A stretch of DNA of 64,000 nucleotides, taken from Sphingomonadales bacterium (lineage in GTDB: Bacteria; Pseudomonadota; Alphaproteobacteria; Sphingomonadales; Sphingomonadaceae). This document shows, piece by piece, positions 18,555 through 26,068 of this stretch (position 1 is the first letter of the stretch; the number at the start of each line of letters is the position of its first letter). The notes under the pieces are model-generated. The model did no database searches. It was given only the letters and a program-made list of their open reading frames with translations, and was not told the origin of the DNA. The stretch covers positions 1 to 64,000 of the forward strand of contig JAIXYT010000014.1 of the NCBI GenBank assembly GCA_027490095.1, given 5' to 3'. The translations under genes were made by a program, and so were the position numbers.

Positions 18555-18986
18555 ATGCTCCAGCGCCCCGCCTTCCTCCTCGGCTATTCCGGCCTCCTCC
18601 CCGCCTTCGCCGCCCTCGGCACGGCGCTTGCCGGCCCGCCCGAATGGCGCGAACTCGCCTTCCGCGCCGGCGCCCTCTACGCCGGCCTCATCCTCAGCTT
18701 TTTGGGCGGCGCCTGGTGGGGCCTCTCCACCCGCGCCGAGCCCGAAAAAGCTTGGCCCTTCTACATCATGTCCGTCCTCCCCAGCCTCGCGGCGCTGGCC
18801 CTCCTCCTGCTCCTCAACCCACCCCGCCTCGTCATCCTCGGCGGCCTCATCGCCATCACCCTCCCCGTCGACCGCCTGCTGGTGAAATCGGGCCTCGCAC
18901 CTGCCAACTGGATGCTGCTGCGCGTCCCGCTGACAGTGGGCCTCAGCCTCGCCACCGTGGGGCTGGGCCTGGCGGCAATGGTCTAG
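18555..18986 (+). CDS. DUF3429 membrane protein
   Basis: 143 residues with about five hydrophobic segments (GYSGLLPAFAALGTALAG, AGALYAGLILSFLGGAWWGL, IMSVLPSLAALALLLLL, LVILGGLIAITLPVD and VGLSLATVGLGLAAMV). The SFLGGAWWGL motif is typical of DUF3429. Function unknown. ATG 18555 is preferred over the upstream in-frame start at 18522 because it leads directly into helix 1. The stop codon's last G is the first base of the following palindromic repeat. Confidence 0.82.
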   Translation: MLQRPAFLLGYSGLLPAFAALGTALAGPPEWRELAFRAGALYAGLILSFLGGAWWGLSTRAEPEKAWPFYIMSVLPSLAALALLLLLNPPRLVILGGLIAITLPVDRLLVKSGLAPANWMLLRVPLTVGLSLATVGLGLAAMV

Positions 18987-19031
18987 CAGGGGCGCTGCCC
19001 CTGCACCCAGGCAGGGACATCATGTCCCTGC
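18986..19031. repeat. Palindromic repeat pair, copy 1 (REP/BIME-like)
   Basis: Two adjacent hairpins. Hairpin A has arms GCAGGGGC / GCCCCTGC around GCT (18986-19004). Hairpin B has arms GCAGGGACAT / ATGTCCCTGC around a single C (19011-19031). The same A+B pair recurs at 19705-19750, and a B-type unit lies inverted at 21046. The arrangement, outside genes, resembles bacterial REP pairs. It follows DUF3429 directly and may also end transcription. Confidence 0.75.
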
Positions 19032-19107
19032 ACCCCAGGTCTTGTCACCCGGCGTCCTGGCGGTCACCGTAAGGCACCACACACACGGGCGTGCCGGGGG
19101 AGAAAAC

Positions 19108-19671
19108 ATGCGCGACTATTCAACGATCTCGCTCGCCGACGCCCGGCGCGACTATCTCGCCACCAGCACCACCGGCATGCCCATCGCCGGCCTCATCGCC
19201 TGGGGCGCACTCGCCGCAGCCGCCCTCCTCCTCGGCGACCGCCTCCCCGCCTATGCCGCCTTCATCGCCGCTGCCATCCCCTTCCCCCTCTCCCTCCTGA
19301 TCGACAAGCTCCGCGGCGAACCCGGCCTCCAGGCCCAAAGCCGCCACAACCCCATCACCCAGCTCTTCATGCGCTTCATCACCGTCGTCGCGCTGCTGAT
19401 CCCCTTCGTCATCCTGTCCGCCCAAGCTGCCCAGAACCTCGATCTCCTGATCCTGGGCCTCGCCATCCTGGCCGGCATGGTATGGGTCCCCCACGGCTGG
19501 GGCGCCGACGACCCCGCCGGCTTCATTCACTTCGTCCTGCGCGCAATCCTCTGCTACGCCGCCTACCTCCTCGCCCCCGAACCCCTGCGCGGCGCAGCCA
19601 TCGCCGGCGCCGCCGCGCTCACCTACGTTTACGCAATCGCCGCGATGAAGAAGCCCTCATCCGCGCGATAG
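19108..19671 (+). CDS. Hypothetical polytopic membrane protein
   Basis: 187 residues. The ATG at 19108 follows a strong GGGGGAG ribosome site. After a soluble start (MRDYSTISLADARRDYLATS) there are about six hydrophobic helices, including LIAWGALAAAALLLGDRL, PFPLSLLIDKL, FITVVALLIPFVILSAQAA and LRAILCYAAYLLAPEPL. No family recognised. It is bracketed by the A+B palindromic repeats (18986 and 19705). Confidence 0.72.
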   Translation: MRDYSTISLADARRDYLATSTTGMPIAGLIAWGALAAAALLLGDRLPAYAAFIAAAIPFPLSLLIDKLRGEPGLQAQSRHNPITQLFMRFITVVALLIPFVILSAQAAQNLDLLILGLAILAGMVWVPHGWGADDPAGFIHFVLRAILCYAAYLLAPEPLRGAAIAGAAALTYVYAIAAMKKPSSAR

Positions 19672-19704
19672 GCCGCCTGGTTGCACGGGAGGTAGAGCGT
19701 GTTC

Positions 19705-19754
19705 GCAGGGGCGCTGCCCCTGCACCCCGGCAGGGAAGTGACTTCCCTGCACCC
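19705..19754. repeat. Palindromic repeat pair, copy 2; left 29-bp inverted repeat of the islet
   Basis: Hairpin A is identical to copy 1 (GCAGGGGC / GCCCCTGC, 19705-19723). Hairpin B has arms GCAGGGAAGT / ACTTCCCTGC with central G (19730-19750). Bases 19726-19754 recur exactly, in reverse complement, at 21046-21074, so this unit forms the left boundary of the AT-richer HTH/methyltransferase segment. Confidence 0.8.
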
Positions 19755-19809
19755 ACTCATGTCCTGACTTCAGACATGCTAGAGTCGGACTTGAAAAATG
19801 CACACATGC

Positions 19810-19846
19810 CCACGAGTTGACCATTACACCGGGAATTGACTCGTGG
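19810..19846 (+). promoter_or_regulatory. Inverted repeat upstream of the HTH gene (candidate operator)
   Basis: Perfect arms CCACGAGT (19810-19817) and ACTCGTGG (19839-19846), 21 bp apart, so the centres are about 29 bp apart on the helix. It ends 43 bp upstream of the ATG at 19889. Autoregulation by the adjacent HTH protein is inferred from position. Confidence 0.4.
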
Positions 19847-19888
19847 AACGTACTTATGGTTTACCTCGCCAGTCTACAGGTGGGTAAA

Positions 19889-20206
19889 ATGGCACTGACA
19901 AACAAAGAAGCCCGAGTTGTTTTGGGCATGTTGGCACGGGGCGACAATAACCATGACATCGCTGCATGGTTTGGCGTAAATCCTGCCCGTATTGCAGAGG
20001 TTAAGAACGGAACCTACGGTCCTTTGGAGGCAGCACCAGCAGGCGAACTCCCTCCTCGTGGTGCTCCAGGAATAAAGGGTCGCCGGATCCGTGATGCAAT
20101 GCGCAAAGCAGTTGAGTTAATGGAAAGTGGTGAGCCCGATGCTTTAGAGAAAGCGCTTCCATTGCTCAAAGCTGCAGCCCAAAAGTTTGATGCCAATGAG
20201 ACCTAA
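19889..20206 (+). CDS. Small helix-turn-helix protein
   Basis: 105 residues from ATG 19889 (ribosome site AGGTGGG). In-frame alternatives are ATG 19856 and TTG 19817. The N-terminal half holds a helix-turn-helix: NKEARVVLGMLARG, then NHDIAAWFGVNPARIAEVKNG, where DIAAWFGV and ARIAEVKNG would be helices 2 and 3. A Pro/Gly linker and a charged C-terminal helix follow (RDAMRKAVELMESG...LEKALPLLKAAAQKF). Base composition is distinctly AT-richer than the flanks. It converges with the methyltransferase gene, one base apart. Likely DNA-binding; target unknown. Confidence 0.65.
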   Translation: MALTNKEARVVLGMLARGDNNHDIAAWFGVNPARIAEVKNGTYGPLEAAPAGELPPRGAPGIKGRRIRDAMRKAVELMESGEPDALEKALPLLKAAAQKFDANET

Positions 20207-20207
20207 C

Positions 20208-20852
20208 TTATGCTCGCCGTCCGCAATTGTCCGGCGGGTAGTCTGAAGAACGCTCCAATTGTTTGCGACATGGCGGGACCCACAGGAGCCTAGGGCTGCC
20301 CGCCGCCCCGTTTTCCCAAACCAGCCACGCATAACCTGTTGCAGTGCTTGCATTCTTGTCAAGACGGCCCTTGACCATGGGAACCCGCTCAACAAACTGA
20401 GCAAATTTACTCGGGGGCTGATCTCGAAATATTCGATTATAGCGCCCTGAACTCTCCAAGAATACGGTGCGAGCAAGGATTGCGACACCTCGCCTCGCCA
20501 CTTGAAGCGATCTCAAAACAAATTCTTCAGCAAGACGAAAAGGAGGATTTGTTATAACCCAATCGACCGCATTTGTTTCGTAAGGGTGGGTGAGGAAGTT
20601 TCGAACGGGTCCGTACCCATACTCATAAGCATCCGAACAACGAACTTGACAGAAGTATTCCTCGAGAACTTTTGCCATATGTCCCGCTCCGCAAGCTGGC
20701 TCTAGGCAACTCTGGGATCGATCAACGCCCTCATTGATAACATATTCCAGTAGAGCTCGGGTTGCCCATGGCGGTGTTGGGAAATCGTCTGGGCTATCTT
20801 TGGGTTCAGCCCGCTGAGCCATCACCGCATGAGAAGTGTTCTGCATTCGCAT
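20208..20852 (-). CDS. Orphan SAM-dependent (adenine-type) DNA methyltransferase
   Basis: 214 residues from ATG 20852 (20846 and 20912 are other starts). SAM-binding motif I reads CLEPACGAGHMAKVLEE. Catalytic motif IV reads DWVITNPPFRLAEEF, where NPPF is characteristic of N6-adenine (or other exocyclic amino) methyltransferases. The lead-in DDFPTPPWATRALLEYV occurs in phage- and plasmid-type enzymes. There is no separate specificity domain and no restriction endonuclease nearby. AT-richer composition and flanking 29-bp inverted repeats suggest acquisition. RNA or protein substrates are not excluded. Confidence 0.75.
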   Translation of the reverse strand: MRMQNTSHAVMAQRAEPKDSPDDFPTPPWATRALLEYVINEGVDRSQSCLEPACGAGHMAKVLEEYFCQVRCSDAYEYGYGPVRNFLTHPYETNAVDWVITNPPFRLAEEFVLRSLQVARRGVAILARTVFLESSGRYNRIFRDQPPSKFAQFVERVPMVKGRLDKNASTATGYAWLVWENGAAGSPRLLWVPPCRKQLERSSDYPPDNCGRRA

Positions 20853-21045
20853 TCCCCAACTGAATTCCAAACCCCTACACAGGTACGGGGTCAGCAGGAA
20901 TCCTAATTTCATGCGGGGTCAGTTCCCGCAGTTTGGGTCGCGAACTTGATGTCTCTACCAGTGGCGGTGCTGTGCGTACAAATCGATTGACAGCAAGAGG
21001 CTAGCCACTCCAGCAAAAAGTGACCCTGTACTTTCATACGATATA

Positions 21046-21092
21046 GGGTGCAGGGAAGTCACTTCCCTGCCGGGTCTCGGGCAGAGCCCGAG
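21046..21092. repeat. Right 29-bp inverted repeat of the islet plus hairpin C
   Basis: Bases 21046-21074 are the exact reverse complement of 19726-19754 and contain the B-type hairpin (GCAGGGAAGT / ACTTCCCTGC). Directly after it comes hairpin C, CTCGGGC-AGA-GCCCGAG (21076-21092). The unit sits 21 bp past the hemA stop and may also terminate hemA. The 20853-21045 stretch between it and the methyltransferase shows no further gene. Confidence 0.8.
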
Positions 21093-21113
21093 CCGCCGGA
21101 GGCCTGCTACCCC

Positions 21114-22331
21114 TCAGGCTGCCGCCCGAAGTTCCAGCCGGCCCCAGATCTCCACCAGCGCCGCCACCAGTTCGCGCATCATGGCTTCGTCGTGCGCCGG
21201 GCCTGGTGTGAAGCGCAGGCGTTCGGTGCCGCGGGGGACGGTGGGGTAGTTGATGGGCTGCACATAGACGCCGTATTCGGCGAGCAGGATGTCGCTGATT
21301 TTCTTGGCCTTGATCGGGCAGCCGACCATCAGGGGGACGATGTGCGAGACGGTGTCCATCACCGGCAGCCCGGCGTCGGCCATCAGCGTCTTCAGCGCTG
21401 CGGCGGCCGCTTGCTGGCCGTCGCGTTCCTCGCAAGACCCCTTCAGGTGCCGCACGCTGGCGAGCGCGCCGGCCACCAGCACGGGGCTCAGCGAGGTGGT
21501 GAAGATGAACCCCGGCGCATAGGAACGGATGCAGTCGATGATGGTCTGGTCGGCCGCCACATAGCCGCCCATCACGCCGAAGGCCTTGCCCAGCGTGCCT
21601 TCGATGATGGTCAGCCGGTGCGCCGCCTCGTCGCGTTCCGAAATCCCGCCGCCCTGCGCGCCGTACATGCCAACCGCATGCACCTCATCCAGGTAGGTCA
21701 GCGCGCCATATTTGTCGGCCAGGTCGCAGATGGCGTGGATGGGCGCGATGTCGCCGTCCATCGAATAGACCGATTCGAAGGCGATCAGCTTGGGCGCATC
21801 CGGGTCGGCCTCGGCCAGCAGCTCTTCCAGGTGCTGAAGGTCGTTGTGGCGGAACACCTTCTTCTCGCAGCCCGATTGCCGGATGCCCGCGATCATCGAG
21901 GCGTGGTTCAGCTCGTCCGAGAAGATGATGCACCCCGGCAGCAGCTTGCCCAGCGTCGACAGCGTCGCCTCGTTCGAGACATAGCCGCTGGTGAACAGCA
22001 GGGCGGCTTCCTTGCCGTGGAGGTCGGCCAGCTCCGATTCGAGATCGACGTGGTAGTGCGTATTCCCACCGATGTTCCGCGTCCCGCCGGAGCCCGCGCC
22101 CACATCGTGCAGCGCCTCTTCCATGGCGGCGATCACCTTGGGGTGCTGACCCATCGCCAGATAGTCGTTCGAGCACCAAACGGTGATCGGCTTCGGCCCA
22201 TTGTGGCCGGCAAAGCAGCGCGCATTGGGGTAGGCGCCCTTGTTGCGCAGGATGTCGATGAAGACGCGGTAGCGGCCCTCCTCGTGGAGGCGCTCGATCG
22301 CGGCCTTGAAGACCTGGCTGTAGTCGACCAA
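21114..22331 (-). CDS. hemA: 5-aminolevulinate synthase
   Basis: 405 residues, the usual length. Motifs: [53 protein letters not shown] (20 shown), [12 protein letters not shown]-like [25 protein letters not shown] and the PLP-lysine site [15 protein letters not shown]. It condenses glycine and succinyl-CoA (Shemin pathway), an alphaproteobacterial trait. No ATG or GTG lies at the expected start. TTG 22331 gives (M)[14 protein letters not shown], which aligns with family N-termini, with GGAAAGG about 10 nt upstream. Divergent from queC. Confidence 0.95.
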   Translation of the reverse strand: MVDYSQVFKAAIERLHEEGRYRVFIDILRNKGAYPNARCFAGHNGPKPITVWCSNDYLAMGQHPKVIAAMEEALHDVGAGSGGTRNIGGNTHYHVDLESELADLHGKEAALLFTSGYVSNEATLSTLGKLLPGCIIFSDELNHASMIAGIRQSGCEKKVFRHNDLQHLEELLAEADPDAPKLIAFESVYSMDGDIAPIHAICDLADKYGALTYLDEVHAVGMYGAQGGGISERDEAAHRLTIIEGTLGKAFGVMGGYVAADQTIIDCIRSYAPGFIFTTSLSPVLVAGALASVRHLKGSCEERDGQQAAAAALKTLMADAGLPVMDTVSHIVPLMVGCPIKAKKISDILLAEYGVYVQPINYPTVPRGTERLRFTPGPAHDEAMMRELVAALVEIWGRLELRAAA

Positions 22332-22445
22332 CTGAGGCGCCTTTCCCGCTTCGGTGTTGCCGCGCCCTAGAGGCCGGCCAACCCATGCGCAAGCGTAGCA
22401 ATGCCGCACAGGCCGGTCTAGGAACGGCGTCGAACAGGAATATTG

Positions 22446-23180
22446 GTGACAGTGAGCGAAAATCCACTCCCTGAACTGCGTGGCAAGCCGGTCGTCCTCC
22501 TGCTCTCGGGCGGGCTCGACAGCGCGACCTGTCTCGCCATGGCCAGCAACGCCGGCGCCCAGGTCCTGGCGCTGACCATCGATTACAACCAGCGCCACCG
22601 CCGCGAGCTGGCGGCGGCGCAAGCGCTCGCTGCCCACTACAAGGTCGCCCGCCATATCCGCCTGCCGCTCGATCTCCGCGGCTTCGGCGGCTCCGCACTG
22701 ACCGCCGACATCGACGTGCCCAAGGGCGGCGTGGAGCCCGGCATCCCCGTCACCTACGTCCCCGCGCGCAACACCATCTTCCTGTCGGTCGCGCTAGGCT
22801 GGGCCGAAGCCATGGGCGGCGCCGACCTCCTCATCGGCGTCAACGCACTCGACTATTCCGGCTACCCGGACTGCCGCCCGGAATTCATCGCCAGCTTCGA
22901 GGCGATGGCGAACCTCGCCACCAAGGCGGGCGTCGAAGGCACGGCACGCTACCGCGTCCACACCCCGCTGCTGTCGCTCTCCAAGGCCGGGATCGTCCAG
23001 GCCGCCGCCGCGCAAGGGCTCGACATGGGGATGACCTGGTCCTGCTACGACCCGACGCCCGCCGAAGGCCTCAATGGCCGTCTTGAAGACAGCAAGCACT
23101 GCGGCAAGTGCGATTCGTGCCGCCTGAGGCAAAAGGGCTTCGCCGAAGCCGGGGTGCCGGACCCCACGATTTACGCATGA
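22446..23180 (+). CDS. queC: 7-cyano-7-deazaguanine synthase QueC
   Basis: 244 residues. PP-loop [13 protein letters not shown] near the start, [18 protein letters not shown] in the middle, and a C-terminal zinc site built from WSCYDP and [11 protein letters not shown]. It converts 7-carboxy-7-deazaguanine to preQ0 using ammonia and ATP, in queuosine biosynthesis. GTG 22446 is chosen because AGGA at 22436-22439 lies six bases upstream; TTG 22443 and GTG 22452 are alternatives. Overlaps queE by ATGA. Confidence 0.96.
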   Translation: MTVSENPLPELRGKPVVLLLSGGLDSATCLAMASNAGAQVLALTIDYNQRHRRELAAAQALAAHYKVARHIRLPLDLRGFGGSALTADIDVPKGGVEPGIPVTYVPARNTIFLSVALGWAEAMGGADLLIGVNALDYSGYPDCRPEFIASFEAMANLATKAGVEGTARYRVHTPLLSLSKAGIVQAAAAQGLDMGMTWSCYDPTPAEGLNGRLEDSKHCGKCDSCRLRQKGFAEAGVPDPTIYA

Positions 23181-23809
23181 CCTACGCGGTAAAAGAGCTC
23201 TTCCTCACCCTTCAGGGCGAAGGCGCACAAACCGGCATGCGCGCCGTCTTCTGCCGCTTTGCCGGCTGCAACCTGTGGACCGGCCGCGAGGAAGACCGCG
23301 CCAAGGCCGTCTGCCAGTTCTGCGACACGGATTTCGTCGGCACCGACGGCGAAGGCGGCGGCAAGTTCGCCGACGCAGAGTCGCTCGCCAACGCAGTCCT
23401 CGCCGCATGGGGCCCGTCCGAGCTCAACCGCCTCGTCGTCTGCACCGGCGGCGAACCCCTGCTCCAGCTCGACACGCCGCTGATCGACGCCCTCCACGCC
23501 CGGGGCTTCCGAATCGCCGTCGAATCCAACGGCACCGTCCCGGCGCCTGCCGGCATCGACTGGCTCTGCATCAGCCCCAAGGCCGGCGCCGACACCGTCC
23601 AGCGCTCGGGCGACGAACTCAAGCTGGTGTTCCCGCAACCCACGCTGATGCCGGATGCGGTGGAAGGGTGGGACTTCCGGAACTTCTTCGTACAACCGAT
23701 GGACGGGCCGGCGCAGGCCGAAAACATCCGCGCGGCGATCGACTGGTGCCTGAACAACCCGAAGTGGCGGCTCAGCCTTCAGACACACAAGGTCATCGGG
23801 ATAGCCTGA
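23177..23809 (+). CDS. queE: 7-carboxy-7-deazaguanine synthase QueE
   Basis: 210 residues. A radical-SAM enzyme with an unusual cluster motif, [10 protein letters not shown] then CQFCDTDF, where the first cysteine pair is stretched (CX14CX2C type) as in alphaproteobacterial QueE. Other motifs: [25 protein letters not shown] and CISPKAGAD. It makes the 7-deazapurine ring from 6-carboxytetrahydropterin. Translationally coupled to queC (4-nt overlap). queD and folE are not in the window. Confidence 0.96.
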   Translation: MTYAVKELFLTLQGEGAQTGMRAVFCRFAGCNLWTGREEDRAKAVCQFCDTDFVGTDGEGGGKFADAESLANAVLAAWGPSELNRLVVCTGGEPLLQLDTPLIDALHARGFRIAVESNGTVPAPAGIDWLCISPKAGADTVQRSGDELKLVFPQPTLMPDAVEGWDFRNFFVQPMDGPAQAENIRAAIDWCLNNPKWRLSLQTHKVIGIA

Positions 23810-23891
23810 TCCCGCGGAACGGGGCCTCGATCCCCGGGCTCAATCACCAAATGCGCCATGCAAACGCCCCGAAGAACTGTCGGGCTGCTTC

Positions 23892-23929
23892 GCAGGTCCT
23901 CCAGCCCGCCGACATCGGCGAGGACCTGC
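23892..23929. terminator. 38-bp inverted repeat between convergent genes
   Basis: Perfect 10-bp arms GCAGGTCCTC (23892-23901) and GAGGACCTGC (23920-23929), with a smaller hairpin GCCG-ACAT-CGGC in the loop. It lies between queE (plus) and the YcaC-like gene (minus), which converge, so it can serve as a bidirectional terminator. No T-run follows on either side. Confidence 0.55.
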
Positions 23930-23966
23930 GGCACTGCTGTCGACCCGTGGTGCAACGCCCCTATTG

Positions 23967-24608
23967 TCAGGCGGGAACAGGCTGCATTCCATGGCCGTCA
24001 GGGGACAGGTCTTCGACCGGTCCCACCGTGGAGGCCGGCCAATGCTGGAACACCAGCGCCTTCAGCCCATCACCGTAGGGCGAGGCAAAGTCGACGGCGA
24101 GTTCCGTCGCGATTGAAAGCCAGCCGCAAAGCACGGCACCTGCATCCCGAAGGCGGGCAAAAGCGGTCTGCTCGGCAAGCGGGCTGTTTGTGCCCGACAC
24201 GTCGGTGACAACGAAGACGTTGTAGCCGGCACGCAGCAGATCCAGGGTCGTATGCAGCACGCAATTGTCGATGGAGATCCCGCCGATCACCACATCCGTC
24301 CGCCCCGTGCTCTTCAGCCAGTCCCGGAACTCGGGCACAAAGCCGCTGATCTGGGTTCGGCCGTAGCGGCGAACATCATGCGTCACGGTCGCCATTTCCG
24401 GCAGGAATGTCCCATAATAGTCATTTTCCTCGCCCAGCATCACGGTCGGCATCTTGAACAGCGTGTTCAACTTGGCGAACGCTGCGATATTGTTGCGATA
24501 TTGACGCGCCGGAATCGTGTTCATCATGTTGTCCAGGCCGGTCACATAGTCGACATAGACAAGGATCGCGGACTGAGGGGTCGGCCGGTGCAATGCGCGG
24601 ACAGTCAT
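23967..24608 (-). CDS. YcaC-like isochorismatase-fold hydrolase
   Basis: 213 residues. Isochorismatase fold with Asp20 (ILVYVDYVTGLD) and catalytic Cys116 (GGISIDNCVLHTTLDLL). NVFVVTDVSGTNSPLAEQTA and AGAVLCGWLSIATELAVDF are close to YcaC, a cysteine hydrolase of unknown substrate. The lysine of the usual Asp-Lys-Cys triad seems replaced around YGRTQISGF, though alignment is needed. Its start overlaps the MarR stop by ATGA, so it is probably the regulated target of that repressor. Confidence 0.82.
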   Translation of the reverse strand: MTVRALHRPTPQSAILVYVDYVTGLDNMMNTIPARQYRNNIAAFAKLNTLFKMPTVMLGEENDYYGTFLPEMATVTHDVRRYGRTQISGFVPEFRDWLKSTGRTDVVIGGISIDNCVLHTTLDLLRAGYNVFVVTDVSGTNSPLAEQTAFARLRDAGAVLCGWLSIATELAVDFASPYGDGLKALVFQHWPASTVGPVEDLSPDGHGMQPVPA

Positions 24609-25111
24609 TCCGTTTCCTTTTCGGGAGGCTCGGGGTCAGGGCAGAGTTTCACGTGGGGGGCGCCAAGCGCCGACATGATGGCAAACAGACGCTCGACATC
24701 GGCTGCGGCGAGCGGCGCCAGAATCTCCGCCTCGACAGCGGCTGCTCGCACGCTTGCGACGGCCAACAGGGTCTGGCCTGCAGGAGTCAGGACCACATCA
24801 TGCGCCCTGCGGTCCGTCGGGCGAGTCTCCCGGCTGACGAGCCCCCGCCGCTGAAGCTCGTCCAACTGCCGCATCGTGCTGGTGCGATCAAAACCGGAGC
24901 GCATCGACAGTTGCGCCTGGGTCAGCGGCTGGTCGGCCGCGATAAGCCCAAGCAGGCGAAGTTCGGGCGGCGTGATCCCGAGGGGCTCCAGCGCCGCCGC
25001 AGTCGCGTTCCGGAAGCGGTAGGCGAGCTGGTTCACCATATAGCCCAGCCAGCTCCGCGCTTCCGGCGGAGCATCCTGAGCAGCGGTGCGGGTTGACGGC
25101 GAATCAATCAC
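24605..25111 (-). CDS. MarR family transcriptional regulator
   Basis: 168 residues from GTG 25111. Winged helix: LRLLGLIAADQPLTQAQLSMRSGFD, then STMRQLDELQRRGLVSRETR and the DRRAHDVVLTPAGQTLL wing, the standard MarR pattern. MarR dimers usually repress their own operon and release DNA on binding a small phenolic or oxidant ligand. It overlaps the YcaC-like gene by 4 nt. A perfect palindrome lies immediately upstream of the start codon. If that start is right, the operator also covers the ribosome-binding region. Confidence 0.9.
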   Translation of the reverse strand: MIDSPSTRTAAQDAPPEARSWLGYMVNQLAYRFRNATAAALEPLGITPPELRLLGLIAADQPLTQAQLSMRSGFDRTSTMRQLDELQRRGLVSRETRPTDRRAHDVVLTPAGQTLLAVASVRAAAVEAEILAPLAAADVERLFAIMSALGAPHVKLCPDPEPPEKETE

Positions 25112-25112
25112 A

Positions 25113-25131
25113 ACCTGTGATTATCACAGGT
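25113..25131 (-). promoter_or_regulatory. MarR operator candidate
   Basis: Perfect 8-bp arms ACCTGTGA (25113-25120) and TCACAGGT (25124-25131) around TTA, a 19-bp palindrome of MarR size and symmetry. It begins one base upstream of the MarR start codon and ends 13 bp short of the rpoH stop. Binding would block the marR-ycaC transcript. Confidence 0.7.
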
Positions 25132-25143
25132 CGTGACGATCTT

Positions 25144-26040
25144 CTACGCCTCAATCAGCCTTCGCTCGCGCGACAGGCGAACCATCTCCTTCTGCAGCTT
25201 CTCGAACGCCCGAACCTCGATCTGCCGCACCCGCTCCCGGCTGATGTCATACTCCTGGCTAAGATCTTCCAGCGTCTGGGGCTCCTCCACCAGCCGCCGC
25301 TGCGTCAGGATATGCTTCTCCCGATCATTCAGCGCGCCCATCGCCTCGGCCAGCAGCTCGTGGCGGATGTCGGCCTCCTCTTTGTCCGCCACCAGCACGT
25401 CCTGCGTGGGGCCATCATCGGCCAGCCAGTCCTGCCACTCGCCCTCGCCGTCCTCGCGCAGCGGCGCGTTCAGGCTGGTGTCCCCGCCCTTCGACATGCG
25501 GCGGTTCATGCTGATCACCTCGTCCTCGGTCACCCCAAGGTCGGTCGCTATCTTCTTCACGTCATCGGGGTGCATGTCCCCGTCCTCGATGGCCGCCAGC
25601 TTGCCCTTCATCCGGCGCAAGTTGAAGAACAGCTTCTTCTGCGCCGCCGTGGTGCCGATCTTCACCAGGCTCCAACTGCGCAGGATATACTCCTGCATCG
25701 AGGCCTTGATCCACCACATCGCATAGGTCGCCAGGCGGAAGCCGCGCTCCGGCTCGAACTTCTTCACGCCCTGCATCAGGCCGATATTGCCCTCGGCAAT
25801 CAGCTCGCTCACCGGCAGCCCATAGCCGCGGTAGCCCATCGCGATCTTGGCGACGAGCCTGAGGTGCGAGGTGACCAGCTTCGTCGCCGCGGCCGGGTCC
25901 TGATGCTCCTGCCAGCGCTTGGCCAGCATATACTCCTCTTCCGGCGCCAGAAGCGGGAACTTCCGGATCTCCGACAGGTATCGGTTCAGGCTGGCATCCG
26001 GCCCCAGGGCCGGAATCGTGGCAGGAAGATTGCTCGTCAT
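25144..26040 (-). CDS. rpoH: RNA polymerase sigma-32 factor RpoH
   Basis: 298 residues. Region 2: VTSHLRLVAKIAMGYRGYG, LIAEGNIGLMQGVKKFEPERG and FRLATYAMWWIKASMQEYIL. The RpoH box QKKLFFNLRRMK distinguishes it from RpoD. Region 4: LEDLSQEYDISRERVRQIEVRAFEKL. It directs transcription of heat-shock chaperone and protease genes. It follows rluD by 28 bp, so it may be read from an rluD promoter; no separate promoter was recognised in that gap. Confidence 0.97.
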   Translation of the reverse strand: MTSNLPATIPALGPDASLNRYLSEIRKFPLLAPEEEYMLAKRWQEHQDPAAATKLVTSHLRLVAKIAMGYRGYGLPVSELIAEGNIGLMQGVKKFEPERGFRLATYAMWWIKASMQEYILRSWSLVKIGTTAAQKKLFFNLRRMKGKLAAIEDGDMHPDDVKKIATDLGVTEDEVISMNRRMSKGGDTSLNAPLREDGEGEWQDWLADDGPTQDVLVADKEEADIRHELLAEAMGALNDREKHILTQRRLVEEPQTLEDLSQEYDISRERVRQIEVRAFEKLQKEMVRLSRERRLIEA

Positions 26041-26068
26041 GGATGATCTCTCCTCGCGATTCCGGGCA

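Noticed and set aside
19817-21045. Prophage remnant
   Set aside because: No integrase, terminase, capsid or att-like direct repeats; only an HTH gene and a methyltransferase between inverted palindromes.
22332-22655. Upstream extension of hemA to a longer frame
   Set aside because: The extension is non-conserved and crosses the queC promoter region; TTG 22331 with GGAAAGG upstream gives the family N-terminus.
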